This document shows, in pieces, positions 23,217 through 34,294 of a stretch of DNA of 64,000 nucleotides. The stretch comes from Sarocladium kiliense (lineage: Eukaryota; Ascomycota; Sordariomycetes; Hypocreales; Sarocladiaceae). The stretch is taken from NCBI GenBank assembly GCA_030734395.1, contig JAUZTG010000029.1, positions 4,960,001 through 5,024,000 of the forward strand. The letters are read 5' to 3'. The notes beneath the pieces were generated by a model. That model did no database searches and had not been told where the DNA came from. It saw only the letters and a program-made list of their open reading frames with translations. Each line of letters starts with the position of its first letter. Position 1 is the stretch's first letter. Both the position numbers and the translations under genes were made by a program.

Positions 23217-24976
23217 TTACTGCTCCTCCTCAAGGGGAGCCTCCTCCTCGTACTCCTCCTCCTCCTCGTCAATACCAGCATCCTGGTACTGCTGGTACTC
23301 GGAGACGAGATCGTTCATGTTGGACTCAGCCTCAGTGAACTCCATCTCGTCCATACCCTCACCAGTGTACCAATGAAGGAAAGCCTTGCGACGGAACATA
23401 GCAGTGAACTGCTCGCCGATACGCTTGAAGAGCTCCTGGATGGAGGTGGAGTTACCAATGAAGGTGGAGGACATCTTGAGGCCACGGGGAGGAATGGCGC
23501 AGAGGGCAGTCTGGATGTTGTTGGGGATCCACTCAACAAAGTAAGAGGAGTTCTTGTTCTGGACACCGCGCATCTGGTCCTCAACCTCCTTCATGGCGAC
23601 CTTTCCACGGCTACATCTTATATTAGCAACGATTTTCCACAGGCGTATGTAAGGTAGCTTACAAGATGGCGCAGCAAGTCAGGTAGCGACCATTGCGGAA
23701 GTCAGAGGCAGCCATCATGTTCTTGGGGTCGAACATCTGCTGGGTCAACTCGGGGACGCTGACGGCGCGGAAAGAGTGGGCACCACGGCTGGTCAGGGGG
23801 GCGAAGCCGACCATGAAGAAGTGCAGACGAGGGAAAGGAACCATGTTGACAGCCAGCTTGCGGAGGTCAGAGTTGAGCTGGCCAGGGAAACGCAGGCAGG
23901 TGGTAACACCGGACATGACGGCGGAGACGAGGTAGTTGAGGTCACCGTACGAGGGGTTGGACAGCTTGAGGGTGCGCATGCAGATGTCGTAGAGAGCCTC
24001 GTTGTCAATGCAGAAGGTCTCGTCGGAGTTCTCGACAAGCTGGTGAACGGAGAGAGTAGCGTTGTAAGGCTCAACGACGGTGTCAGAGACCTTGGGGGAG
24101 GGAACAACGGAGAAGGTAGCCATCATGCGGTCGGGGAACTCCTCACGGATCTTGGAGATAAGGAGCGTACCCATACCGGCACCGGTACCACCACCGAGGG
24201 AGTGAGTGATCTGGAAGCCCTGGAGGCAGTCGCAGCCCTCGGCCTCACGGCGGACAACATCCAGGACCTGGTCGACGAGCTCGGCACCCTCAGTGTAGTG
24301 ACCCTTGGCCCAGTTGTTGCCAGCACCAGACTGGCCGAAAACGAAGTTGTCGGGGCGGAAAAGCTGACCGAAAGGACCAGCACGGACAGCATCCATGGTA
24401 CCGGGCTCAAGATCGACGAGGACGGCGCGAGGAACGTACTTGTTGCCGGAAGCCTGGAGAGGCGGTCAGTGGGTCCGTATGAACCAAGAGACGCGTTGTG
24501 GACATCTCGGAAGGTTTGGAGTTCGGGCCACGAACCTCGTTGAAGTAAACGCTCATGCGCTCGAGCTGAAGCTCGGAGCTGCCATTGTAGACACCGTTGC
24601 TGTCGAGACCGTGCTCGCCAGAGATGGTCTGCCAGAAAGCAGCACCGATTTGGTTGCCCTATATCAAAAACATGGTGAGCCCCGCACATAAGAGGCGGTC
24701 GGGATAGGAGCTGCTGTAGCTACTTACGCACTGGCCGGTCTGGAGGTGAACCTATTTGCAAAGAACAAAAACATAGTCAGCAATCTGATTCTCTTCCAAA
24801 ATCCTCAAGCTTCCTCATTGTTGACACCCATGATGCGGTCCCAAGGGTTTGGTGGTACCCCGCCATGGCTTTAGGGGTAACGGTTTTGCTGGCAACCAGG
24901 AACGCGTCGCGCGGGGTTTGAGAAGCTGGTGGCGTAGGGGCGGGCAGAAAGAAGTGAAACTCACAATCTCACGCAT
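23217..24976 (-). CDS. tub2: Beta-tubulin
   Basis: There are five exons: 24965..24976, 24728..24751, 24536..24658, 23663..24453 and 23217..23610. The introns, read 5' to 3', are 213, 69, 82 and 52 bp. The product is 447 residues. Splits after codons 4 (MREI), 12 and 53 and one inside codon 317 are typical for ascomycete beta-tubulin genes. The MREI autoregulatory tetrapeptide, the GGGTGAGMG nucleotide loop (140-148) and the acidic tail ending EEAPLEEEQ are present. Codon use is strongly biased to C-ending codons, as in highly expressed fungal genes. Residues linked to benzimidazole resistance are all wild type: H6, Y50, F167, E198, F200, L240. It polymerises with alpha-tubulin into microtubules of the spindle and cytoplasm. 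Confidence 0.99.
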
Positions 24977-25957
24977 GTTGACGGTTGGGAATGTGTATCG
25001 AGGAGGGAGAGATTCGATTTGCTGGACGGTCGAGGAACTCGGATGGAGGCGAAAAGGGCAGGGAGAAATATGGGAGAGGAAGAGGTTCGGGGAGGGATGT
25101 TTGGCGGTGGAAATGTTAAGGCAGACGGTGTGACGGTGGTATGGATCAGGAGCAGGGGTGGAAGGCAAGTGGCAGGGGATGTTTTTCGTTGGTCCGCGAG
25201 GGGGCCAGCCCGTTGTAGGACGCGATGTAGCGCAGTGCAGCAGCATCAATAGCGGTACCAGCAACATCAACAGCAGGAGAGGCACTAGGGAAATTGGTTC
25301 ACCGCTAGAAGCCCCCACCTTCTCTCCCACCTCATCGCCTAAGTGTCTCTGCCTGAGGTACCGCCTATTATGAGGTGCCTACGTTGTCATCCGCTTCACC
25401 ACACTGGCCAGTCCCAGAGCTCGCAGTTGCAGCTGCCTGCTCCCCTGCACTCCAGGGCCTCTCCCCACTGGCTCTCGCTTGCTCTTGAGAACGGTGGGCC
25501 TGTCCCAATTCGGCATGGCCACGACCACCTGGCAGCTGCCTGCCAATGCCAGGCACCAGAACCCTGATGCTCTCCTTGATACATTACACTGGTGGAGGGT
25601 GTAGGGCTCGGATCATCGCCGGCACTTCTCATGCAGCCATTTTTGAGCACGATGCACAGCTTTGGTATATCGTACTGGACAACAGGCTGCCATGTTTTTG
25701 TCAGATCAGGCTGGATGAAAGTAAGTAGCCGGCCCATCGTTGTTGCCTCAATCAGATCCCTCATTCCAGCCAATCGTAGCGCCATTCACCGCTAACAATG
25801 GGCCACGCGGAGATTGTCTCGGGCCTCTCCCCACTCGTAGCCTCGTCTTGCCAACATGCACGATGGAGCTCCCCAAGAGACGTCTAACACTCAATTTCCT
25901 TGTGCATCATCCTCGTGACCGTGGTATATTCAACCAGTATCCTTACATGCTTCCCAT
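24977..25957. promoter_or_regulatory. tub2 promoter and gcn20 3' region
   Basis: This 981-bp stretch sits between the tub2 ATG and the gcn20 stop, both genes on the - strand. The part next to tub2 (24977-25340) is purine-rich on the + strand, meaning pyrimidine-rich in the direction of tub2 transcription, as expected for a strong fungal promoter. Open frames here are antisense shadows; no gene is supported. Confidence 0.55.
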
Positions 25958-28313
25958 CTAATGAGCCTTGACAACACCAGCAGCGTCTGCCTGTGCAGCA
26001 ATCCTCTTCTTGTACGCTTGCACGTCTCCCGGGAAATGCTCCACTGTACCCTGATCACACACCCACAGTGATGTACACACCGACTGCAACATTGTCACAT
26101 CGTGAGACACCATCAGCACACCACCTTGGAACTCGTTAAGGGCCGCCGCTAGTGCATCCATTGCCTCGATATCCAGATGGTTAGACGGTTCGTCCAGCAC
26201 GAGGATGTGAGGGTTTGTCAAGGCCAAGCAGGCAAAGGCCACACGAGACTTCTGACCTCCGGATAGCAGAGCCATCTTCTGCAGACCTGTCGTGCCCGTG
26301 ATACCGAATGCACCCAGCTGCCTGCGGTATTCCTCGTCCGTCCGGCCAGGATAGTTCTTCGCCATGAAGCTCACTGCACTCACGGTGAGGTCCAGAGCGT
26401 CTACGTGATGCTGTGCGAAGAAGCCGATGCGTAGTCGTGCGTGCGCTGTGATCAAGCCGGAGGATGGTGTTAGCTTGCCAATAAGTAGCTTCAACATTGT
26501 CGTCTTTCCGGCTCCGTTCGGTCCCACGATACCGATACGCGAGTCCAGCTGCACATCCAGATCCACGTTCTTCAATAGGACGTTGTCCTTGGTATATCCA
26601 AACGTGACCTCTGACATCTGCACGATTGGCGGTGATAGCTTCTCCACGTCGGGGAACTTGAAGTGCACGCTGTACTCCGCCTCCGGAGGCTCCAAGACAG
26701 GCATCTTCTCCAGCTTCTTGATTCTTGACTGTGCTTCGGACGACTTGGCAGCGTTGTATCGGAACTTGTCGATGAAAGCCTGCAGGTGAGCCCGCTGAGC
26801 CATCTGGTTCTCGTATTCGCGCTTGGCCGTCTTTTTGCGCTCCTCCCGAGTTGCGTAGAAGCTGTCGAAGTTGGCACCGCGGTAGTAGTCAAGGCGCTGC
26901 GAGTGTTGGTGTACGATATCTGTAGCGACTTCGTTGAGGAATGCTCTGTCGTGAGAAACGACGAGAACTGTGCTGGGATAGTCTTGCAGGTAATTTGACA
27001 AGAAGGTAATAGACGGGACGTCCAACATGTTCGACGGCTCATCAAGAAGCAGAAGATCCGGCTCGCAGAAGAGTGCTCTCGCAAGTGCCAAACGCATTCT
27101 CCAACCACCAGAGAAGGTCTTGGTAGCGAACTGTTGACGCTCTGCTGAGAAACCGAGACCCGCGAGAATACTAGCCGCACGGGACTCTGCCTTGTCTGAC
27201 TCCATCTCGGCAAGCTTGGATTGGACATCACCGAGTTTCGTGTCTTGTGTTTCGCGTTCGAGATCAAGCCTCGCGGCATCAGCGGACGTATCGGCGAGAC
27301 CGGCTCGTTGCGCTTCGATTTCAGCCAATTTCTTCGTGATTTCCTATCGAATATTTAGCTCTCAGTTCGTAGGCTCCGAGAGATTGTGGATATACTTACA
27401 GCCTGATCTCTCAGCAACACTTTACGCCAGACATCGGCGTCCAAAACAGCCTGGATTGCGGGAGTGTCGTCGCCAGCAAGCTACAGCTGTCAGTAGGGTT
27501 CTTGCCTCGAATATTCGGTATGCGACCCACCTCTTGCTCGACGTGCAGAATCGAGATATGGGTAGGAATAGCGACCTCTCGCCTCGATAATGCCCTGAGT
27601 AGCGTGGATTTACCAATACCGTTGTTACCGACGAGACCGTACCTCCTTCCATACGCAAGCGTAAGCGAAGTATCGGTCAAGATTCTCAAACCACCAATAG
27701 ACACGTCGATGTTGTCGAGCTTGATATCCTTTGTCTTGTTCGAAGAGCCGCCGAGTTGCAGGGGGTTGACAGCCATGTAGAACTCCTCGTACGATTGAGT
27801 GTCCTCTGGCTGATCAAGCAGACGAGAAGCTTCGTATTCGACTGTCTTGAAAGTCTTCTTCTGTTGCTTTGCAGCAATCTTGCGCTCCGCCTTCTCGAGC
27901 TTCTTGCGATCAACCTTGGATTCGACCTTGCGAGCGTTGGCAGACTCGAGATCAACGCCACCAGTAGCAACGGCAAGGGTCGATGACATGTTCCGTTGAC
28001 TGCTGACTTGAATGGTCTGATCGAGTCGTCGGACGACTGAAGGGCCGCGTTGTTGCCCGCCGTTGGCCTCGGTGTAGCGGTCAACCCACTTGTTGACGAG
28101 CTGCTTGATCTTGGTCTCGAGCTCGGGGTTCACATCTCCAGAAGCGGACATGAGAAGCTCGGTAACAGCCGATGCAGCATCATGGAGTGGTGAGGAATCG
28201 CTTGTCTCGTCATCGTCGGTCCAGGCAGTGGAGGCATGCGAAAGGTAGCCAGCAGAATAATCGGAAACGACAGGGTCGATGTCTGGGAGGACGGTTCTGA
28301 TATCGGCGTCCAT
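25958..28313 (-). CDS. gcn20: Gcn20-type ABCF ATPase
   Basis: The exons are 27531..28313, 27400..27480 and 25958..27343 (introns 50 and 56 bp), giving 749 residues, close to yeast Gcn20 (752). Two ABC cassettes are complete. The first has Walker A GLVGNNGIGKST (226-237), signature FSGGW (365-369) and Walker B LLLLDEP (385-391). The second has Walker A GIVGPNGAGKTT (559-570), signature LSGGQ (648-652) and ILVLDEPSNHLD. There is no membrane domain. The N-terminal 200 residues correspond to the Gcn1-binding region, ending in a Lys-rich helix. With Gcn1 the protein acts on the ribosome to activate the eIF2-alpha kinase Gcn2 during amino-acid starvation. Length and N-terminus favour Gcn20 over the other ABCF proteins (Arb1, New1, eEF3). 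Confidence 0.95.
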
Positions 28314-29687
28314 GTTGAACGACCAGATCCGGGTCGCCTAGGTATGTCGAGGGGTATGTCAGGGAGTATGTCTCTGCTTCGTTCGCGAATATTGAAAGCC
28401 TTGTCGATATGGTGTGACCACAGCCCAGGGAAGAAATCAGCTCGGTTGGCTTTCTGAAGCTGGAGTTTTGAGGTTCCATGTGCCCCGCGATGATGGATCT
28501 TGAACTTTTGCGTGGGGCGCGAATGTCCCTGATAGGACTAGTGTGCGTGCTGCTTTTTGTGGACGGGTCCGAGCTACCCTGCAACTTGTGCTTCATCGTT
28601 CTTCGTCCAAGTTCCGCCCCTAGGTGTCTTGATCCAATAATTATCTCTAGGCTTGTGAATTAGGCATAATTACACGAGAGACCTGTTGCTTTTGAGACGT
28701 TTCTTGCAGTTGCACATATTATACTAGCTGGTAGATACACAACTTTGACATGTAATATGTTGCTCTTCAAATCAATGCGGGAACAAGTCGATAGGAAGCG
28801 TTTTCCAGTGGAAGAGTAAAAACTTATCCGGAACATCGAGTATTGCACGTACCAATTCGTAACTCAAGCTCGACCTAGAGAGTCGGGCATCTAAACAAAC
28901 ACTGGGAGAAGAACCAGTACCTGCTTCGCATACATTATATTGAGGAACAACCCAGACTCGGTACCTGCCTTACCTACCTACCCTAGGTGCAAACCTGCAA
29001 AGAGACTGAACGCCGCGCATCTTTTTACCACCAACGCACTTTACATACAGTCCATTCTGATATGACACTGGCAATGCTGCATGGCCAAGCAGGAAGAGAA
29101 CCATCAGAGCTGACCCAAGAGGAATCCAGAATCAGCTGAAAGCAACTCCCCAACATCTTAGCTGAGCCAGCCACCGTCCCCTGACCCATGCATATTTTAT
29201 TGGACGGCTCACTCATCAATTACAATTGCTGCAGCATCAGAAAACGCCTACACGTCGAGACTCCCTCTTAAGTTATATGAGCCCTCCACTCCTAAGCTGA
29301 TGTGTACTCATATGTAACCCACCATTTTTGCCACTTTACTCGTTCTAGCGCGTCAAGGGCGCGTTGCGGCGGTACGGTTCCCCAACGGCATAGAGCTACG
29401 ATGTGCTGAGCTGCATGGTTCGTAGTAAGCGGTTGGATCTGATCTAGCCGGAGGTAGTTACGACAGGAGCCTCATCGGTTGCGGTGTCTTGCGTTCACTG
29501 TGCGTGCGTGGTATGCCGACGCGACTTTCGTGACTTGGACCCAAACCCCAAGTCTCACACGAGCACTGAGCTTGTCCTCACAGGTTACACACTTCAGCGA
29601 GCAATTCTGGGGATCAATGCTAACACATGATGATTTGAGTGCCTCACTCAGTGAGATTCTGACAAATTTTAAACCTGTCGCGAGTCT
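28314..29687. other. Intergenic region, gcn20 promoter and MFS gene 3' end
   Basis: 1.37 kb with no supported gene. A CCTAGG-centred motif within a run of CTTACC/CCTACC units lies at 28962-28988 and resembles the one at 12464-12482. AT-rich sequence at 28630-28860 and 29210-29330 suggests ordinary spacer. Confidence 0.5.
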
Positions 29688-31346
29688 TCAATCCTGCTCA
29701 GTCTGGGTGACCTCTCGGGGCCCATGATTCCCATCCCCCTTCCACTTCTTGAACTGTCTGGCTGGCAGCCCTAGCTCAAACATGTGGTCAATCTCCTCGA
29801 TGCTTCGATCCTTCATTTCTGGCAGAACAAACCAGGTAGCAGCCACAGCGACTAGGCATAGACCGCAGAATATGAATGCCGTCCTCATCCCTAGCCCTGC
29901 AGCGTCTGGATTAAAGATGTATGGCAGGATCACCGCCATGCTCGTCGATGCAGCCTGCGTGGCCACACCACCAATACCCTGCGTCAACGACCTCAAGCGC
30001 AGAGAGCTTGTTTCTGCCATTACGGCGTAGGCCCCTGGCCAGCAGCCCAAGCCACATACCACGATGATGGCAATGAAGAGACCACCCGCTACCCAGGCCG
30101 GACCTAGCCCCGTCCAAAACCCCGATGCTCCCACAGCGCCGTAAAGTATGCCGGCAAGGCCCATGGACACCATGATTGTTTTGCGCCTACCAACCCGAGA
30201 TAGGATCCAAATTCCTCCGAGGTTGGCTAAGCAGCCTGCCACAACACCCCCAACGGTGAGCATTAAGCTGACTCTAGAAGCTAGACCAGCTACCGTGATG
30301 AAGTATGATCCATTAGACAGGAAGTCTAGACCAAAGATAGACGGCATGGCGTTTGCTAGAATCACGAGCAGCGTGCGTCGAAGGTTGGTACCCTTGAAGC
30401 AGGTGGTGTACGTCGCATCAGCTCCTAGGGCCTCCTCCTCGCGGATGGTGCGCCTGGTCTTGTCCAGGGCTTTATATGGGTCGACCCTTGGGGCATATAG
30501 CTTCTTGGCGGCTGCGAGAGCCTTCCCTTCCTGATTCATCCGGATGAGTCGAGCCGGAGTATCGGGTATGAAGCAAGATAGAGTGAAGAGGGCCAAAGCG
30601 AGAATCCAGATGGAGCCGAATGCACCCATATAACCCCATTCGTTCGGAATGTCGTTGATTACAAGCACAATGACGGCGCCAAGGCACTGCCCAAACAACG
30701 TAAAGGCTGGAAAGAGGCCCATAGCCGGACCGCGCAATGCAGTCGGCGTGACTTCAGAGACGTAGGTGATAGATATCGCTTTGATGAGACCAACCGAGAA
30801 GCCTTGGACGCTGAGCCCAGAGGTCAAGGCCGCTCGTCTCCCATACTGAGTGCCAGTCATGCGGGAAAAGAAGATGATGGCCACCGCGATGCCTGAGATA
30901 ATGCTGCCAGCCATGAGACTGAACTTGCGGCCGATTTTGTCTCCCAGCCAGCCACCGACAATAGAGCCGGCGGCGGCAGAGGCAGGTGGAAGCGCCAACC
31001 AAAGAGACAGCCAGAAGGACGGGATGATAAGTTGCCCATCGTACATAGATCCGAAGTCTTCTCGAAAAGTATCGGCGGCGGTGACGGCACCAACAACGGT
31101 AAGGCCATAGCCCCATCCGATGATAGCAACAGACAGTCCAAGGCAGTATCCGGCAATCTTGGGATACCTACGCAGAGCTTTTCCTAGGGGTAGATGGTGA
31201 TCTATCCCATCTGTATCATTCAGAGTTGCGGTCATATCGGATGCTCGTGTCACGGTTTGGCCATCCCTCAGCTCGATATGATCAGACAGCGCCTCAGCCG
31301 ACGAGGCTTGCTTGTTTAGATCGGAAGTAGCCATGAGGTTTTGCAA
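29688..31346 (-). CDS. MFS transporter, sugar porter-like
   Basis: An intronless ORF encodes 552 residues, about the usual length for fungal sugar porters. Roughly twelve hydrophobic segments follow a hydrophilic N-terminus of about 60 residues. Family motifs are the loop GDKIGRKFS between helices 2 and 3, PDTPARLI at the position of the sugar-porter PESPRWL motif, and SRVGRRKT in the second half. The closest-looking group is the fungal hexose/alpha-glucoside/quinate porters, but the substrate cannot be read from the sequence. A second in-frame Met (MATSDLNK) lies four codons downstream and could be the real start. The gene is divergent from the AtuA/DUF4387 protein gene across 618 bp, which suggests co-regulation and that the transporter imports its substrate or a precursor. 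Confidence 0.9.
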   Translation of the reverse strand: MQNLMATSDLNKQASSAEALSDHIELRDGQTVTRASDMTATLNDTDGIDHHLPLGKALRRYPKIAGYCLGLSVAIIGWGYGLTVVGAVTAADTFREDFGSMYDGQLIIPSFWLSLWLALPPASAAAGSIVGGWLGDKIGRKFSLMAGSIISGIAVAIIFFSRMTGTQYGRRAALTSGLSVQGFSVGLIKAISITYVSEVTPTALRGPAMGLFPAFTLFGQCLGAVIVLVINDIPNEWGYMGAFGSIWILALALFTLSCFIPDTPARLIRMNQEGKALAAAKKLYAPRVDPYKALDKTRRTIREEEALGADATYTTCFKGTNLRRTLLVILANAMPSIFGLDFLSNGSYFITVAGLASRVSLMLTVGGVVAGCLANLGGIWILSRVGRRKTIMVSMGLAGILYGAVGASGFWTGLGPAWVAGGLFIAIIVVCGLGCWPGAYAVMAETSSLRLRSLTQGIGGVATQAASTSMAVILPYIFNPDAAGLGMRTAFIFCGLCLVAVAATWFVLPEMKDRSIEEIDHMFELGLPARQFKKWKGDGNHGPREVTQTEQD

Positions 31347-31964
31347 AGTAGGGGAAGATGAAGTAAAACGATTCCGGTAGTTCAGCAGAACAGCACCTGA
31401 CCGGGGTTCTTATAACTGTTGCCTCCTCAGAAGGTCTATCTACGACAAGGAAGCAAGGCAATGATCAGCGGGCAGTGCATGAGGAGTAGAACTCGCATCT
31501 CATGACCTTGACCCGAGCAGGTCACAGCCCTTGCCTTAAAAGGACTGACGAAGATGCAGCTCCTGGATCCAGGGACCAAGATACTCGAGGGAGACTCCAC
31601 TTACTCCGCCATTTTGGAGCGACTTTCGGTCGTCTGGGGCGTAATGCGGCTAGCTGGAGCGATATTTCGGCTTTGAAAGCGAAATGCGGCTTTGGGGGAC
31701 GCAGTGACAGAAAGAGTGCTCTCCGAAGTCCTGCTCGCAAGGAATTCGGGAAAATTGTTTATTTTCCGTTCGATGTGCCTATTGCTGAATATCATAGTAT
31801 TTAGGTTGGTTGCGAGACGTGATGCTCAATCCCGTGTCCGAATACCTCCCACTGTACGTTGGTCAAAAGAGCTTCAGAACAAGCTCAAGTCAGCGCGATA
31901 CAGCTTCCTGAATCTTCTTTCCAGAATTGAAGAAGCCTAAGTTCTCACCATCTGACTCCTCACA
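31347..31964. promoter_or_regulatory. Divergent promoter with CGG triplets, candidate Zn2Cys6 operator
   Basis: This 618-bp region is shared by the MFS gene (-) and the AtuA/DUF4387 gene (+). CGG triplets occur at 31627, 31647, 31668 and 31687. The last three are each part of CGGCT, spaced 21 and 19 bp apart. Zn2Cys6 regulators bind CGG triplets, and such a regulator is encoded next door (34295-36457). Binding by that protein is an inference. Confidence 0.5.
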
Positions 31965-34259
31965 ATGGCCAGTAGAACCATTGACAACACCAGCCCTTTC
32001 GATACGGAGGTTGGCCGTCCAATATGCCAAATCCTCACACCCGTTGGCATGCTGGGCTATGGTTTCGACGAAGTCTTGACTCGCAATGAGCTTATTCGTC
32101 TCTTATCGACTGGGGTTCCTACAGCAATTATTCTCGATTCTGGGTCGACCGACAGCGGACCGCAGAAGCTAGCTCTTGGATCAATGTCGTGCCCCAGATC
32201 AGCGTACTCAGATGACCTGAACAAGCTTCTGCGACTAGTCTACGATCTTCGAGTGCCTTTGATATTCTCTTCCGCGGGCGGTGATGGCACGGACGAGCAT
32301 GTTCGAGAGATTGGGGAGATCATAGAGGAAATTGCAGAAGTTAATCCGTAAGCGCGATTGTCTGCCAAGTGAGCATCTTTGCTAATCACATCCGCCCTTA
32401 GAGAGTACCACTTCAAGACGATTTCAATCTTTTCGGGCATTGATAAAGGAGTCGTCCTTACACGCCTGAGAGATGGTCGCATCACTGGTTGTGGTCCCTG
32501 CGTGCCAGCCTTGACTGAGACCGATGTCCTCGAATCGCCCCGAATCGTTGCCCAGATCGGCTCCGAGCCGTTCATCGATGCCATGGATACCGAACCGGAC
32601 TTCAACATCATAATCGGCGGCCGAGCATACGATCCTGCACCTTATGCAGCTTACTGCGTACATCAACTCAGGCGACAACACAGCTACCTCAGCACCGAGG
32701 AAATCAATGCGCGCTTAGGAGGCTTCCTACACATGGGAAAGATCATGGAATGTGGAGGCCATTGCTCGACCCCTAAATCCCACGGAGCCATAGCGACCAT
32801 CTATGCCAATGGTGTTTTCGACGTTGCTCCAACGGCTCCTGATTCGATCTGCACGCCCTTGTCCGTTGCGGCACACGCGCTGTACGAAAACACAAGGCCT
32901 GATATTCTGCGCGGGCCTGGAGGCGTGATGTTGCTTGATGACTCCAAGTATGAGTCGCTACCGGACGGCAGAAGCGTTCGGGTGAGCGGGACTAGGTTTC
33001 AATCTTCAAAATCAGAAGGGAAGCCTTATCAGCTCAAGCTCGAGGCCGCTCGAATCGTGGGGTACCGCTCTATCTTCATGGGCAGTATAAAAGACCGTAT
33101 GTGATTGAAATTGACGTTGCGGCTGGAGATTTACTAACCCAGTATAGCAATATTGATATCCCAGATTGACAAGGTTTTGCCGCTTGTGAAAGGCTATGTT
33201 CGTCGCCAACATCAACATGTCTCTGACACCTGGGACCTTGATTTCCACATGTATGGAAAGGAGAGAGAACCTACCACAGATCCAGCTGGGGTGTTCATTG
33301 TGGCAGAGGCGATCGCTCCAACTCAAGCGTTGGCCAATAGCCTCACATCAAAAGCACGAGTAGCGATGATTGTAAGTGCCAAGATACCAAGACTATCTTG
33401 CAGCAGATACCATAAAAAGCCGTGGCTAATATTTAACGGGAAGCATGCGCCATATCCGTCGCAGAAAGCAACAGCTGGGAATGTTGGTTATGGGATCGGC
33501 GGCGTCATGGAGATCGAAACAGGTCCCTGTGCTGAGTTCTCGTTATACCACCTCATGGCACTCGACCCCGGTGAGGAGCATCTTCATATCAACGACGAGA
33601 ACACGACAATCGATTTCGAAAGACAATTGATCCGATCATGTACGCAAATAATCGGAAGTGGTTCTCCCAGGTCACCGAAGTTGACCCCAATCCTGATGGA
33701 GGGCTGCATCGATAAGCCGCCGTCCCTCAAGAAAGATAACATGACAGCAACCTTGACGCCATACAAGGGAACAAATCGGGGTCCTGCAATGTTCGCTGAC
33801 CTTTGTCGCGTATTTCGATCGAAAAATGCCGGCCCCTACGAGATCACTATCGACGCCATCTTCTACTCCGAAGCCGACTACCAGCGTATCAAGGGCTCCG
33901 GTATGCTATCTCGTGAGCGTGTCGCACATTCTATCGGCATACCTCCAGAAGATATCATATGGATGGGCTTCTTCGACCCAGCGAGGGCATTCAAGGTTAC
34001 CTTCCCCCGCGTGCGATCAGGGCGGCATAAATCGGCCGGCGGCTTCATGGAGCATGATGTTCATGGATCGCAAGAGCACACTGGCCTCGCCATGCTGAAA
34101 CTGTCAAGTGGGAAAACAAGGATACCAATATTCAAGATTTGGTTTGGTGGTGCTGAACAAAGGCAATGGTGGAAGATGTTTATCGCGTCAGTGGCGGGTG
34201 TAGGTCTCCTTCTCCTAGCTGGGCAGTCTGCACGCCGCAGAAGGAGGAACGCTCAGTAG
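31965..34259 (+). CDS. AtuA-like (DUF1446) / DUF4387 fusion protein with C-terminal membrane segment
   Basis: The exons are 31965..32347, 32402..33096, 33148..33371 and 33444..34259 (introns 54, 51 and 72 bp), giving 705 residues. Residues about 18-490 match the acyclic terpene utilisation AtuA family: VGMLGYGFDEV near the start, FSSAGGDGTDEH, then GCGPCVPALTETDVLE, IIGGRAYDPAPYAAY and MGKIMECGGHCSTP, ending with PYPSQKATAGN. Residues about 552-648 match DUF4387 (VFRSKNAGPYEITIDAIF, then DVHGSQEH). In bacteria the two domains are often separate neighbouring genes. AtuA was named from Pseudomonas terpene catabolism, but its reaction is not known. Unusually, the chain continues into a hydrophobic helix (about 677-694) followed by ARRRRRN, which looks like a tail anchor. 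The partners are probably the divergent MFS transporter and the adjacent regulator. Confidence 0.9.
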
Positions 34260-34294
34260 TTATGCGCCGTACTGTACATGACCTCAATTGATAG

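Noticed and set aside
23776..24543. 255-codon open frame antisense to tub2
   Set aside because: It is a shadow of the strongly codon-biased tubulin exon (Gly/Glu/Val-rich translation), not a gene.
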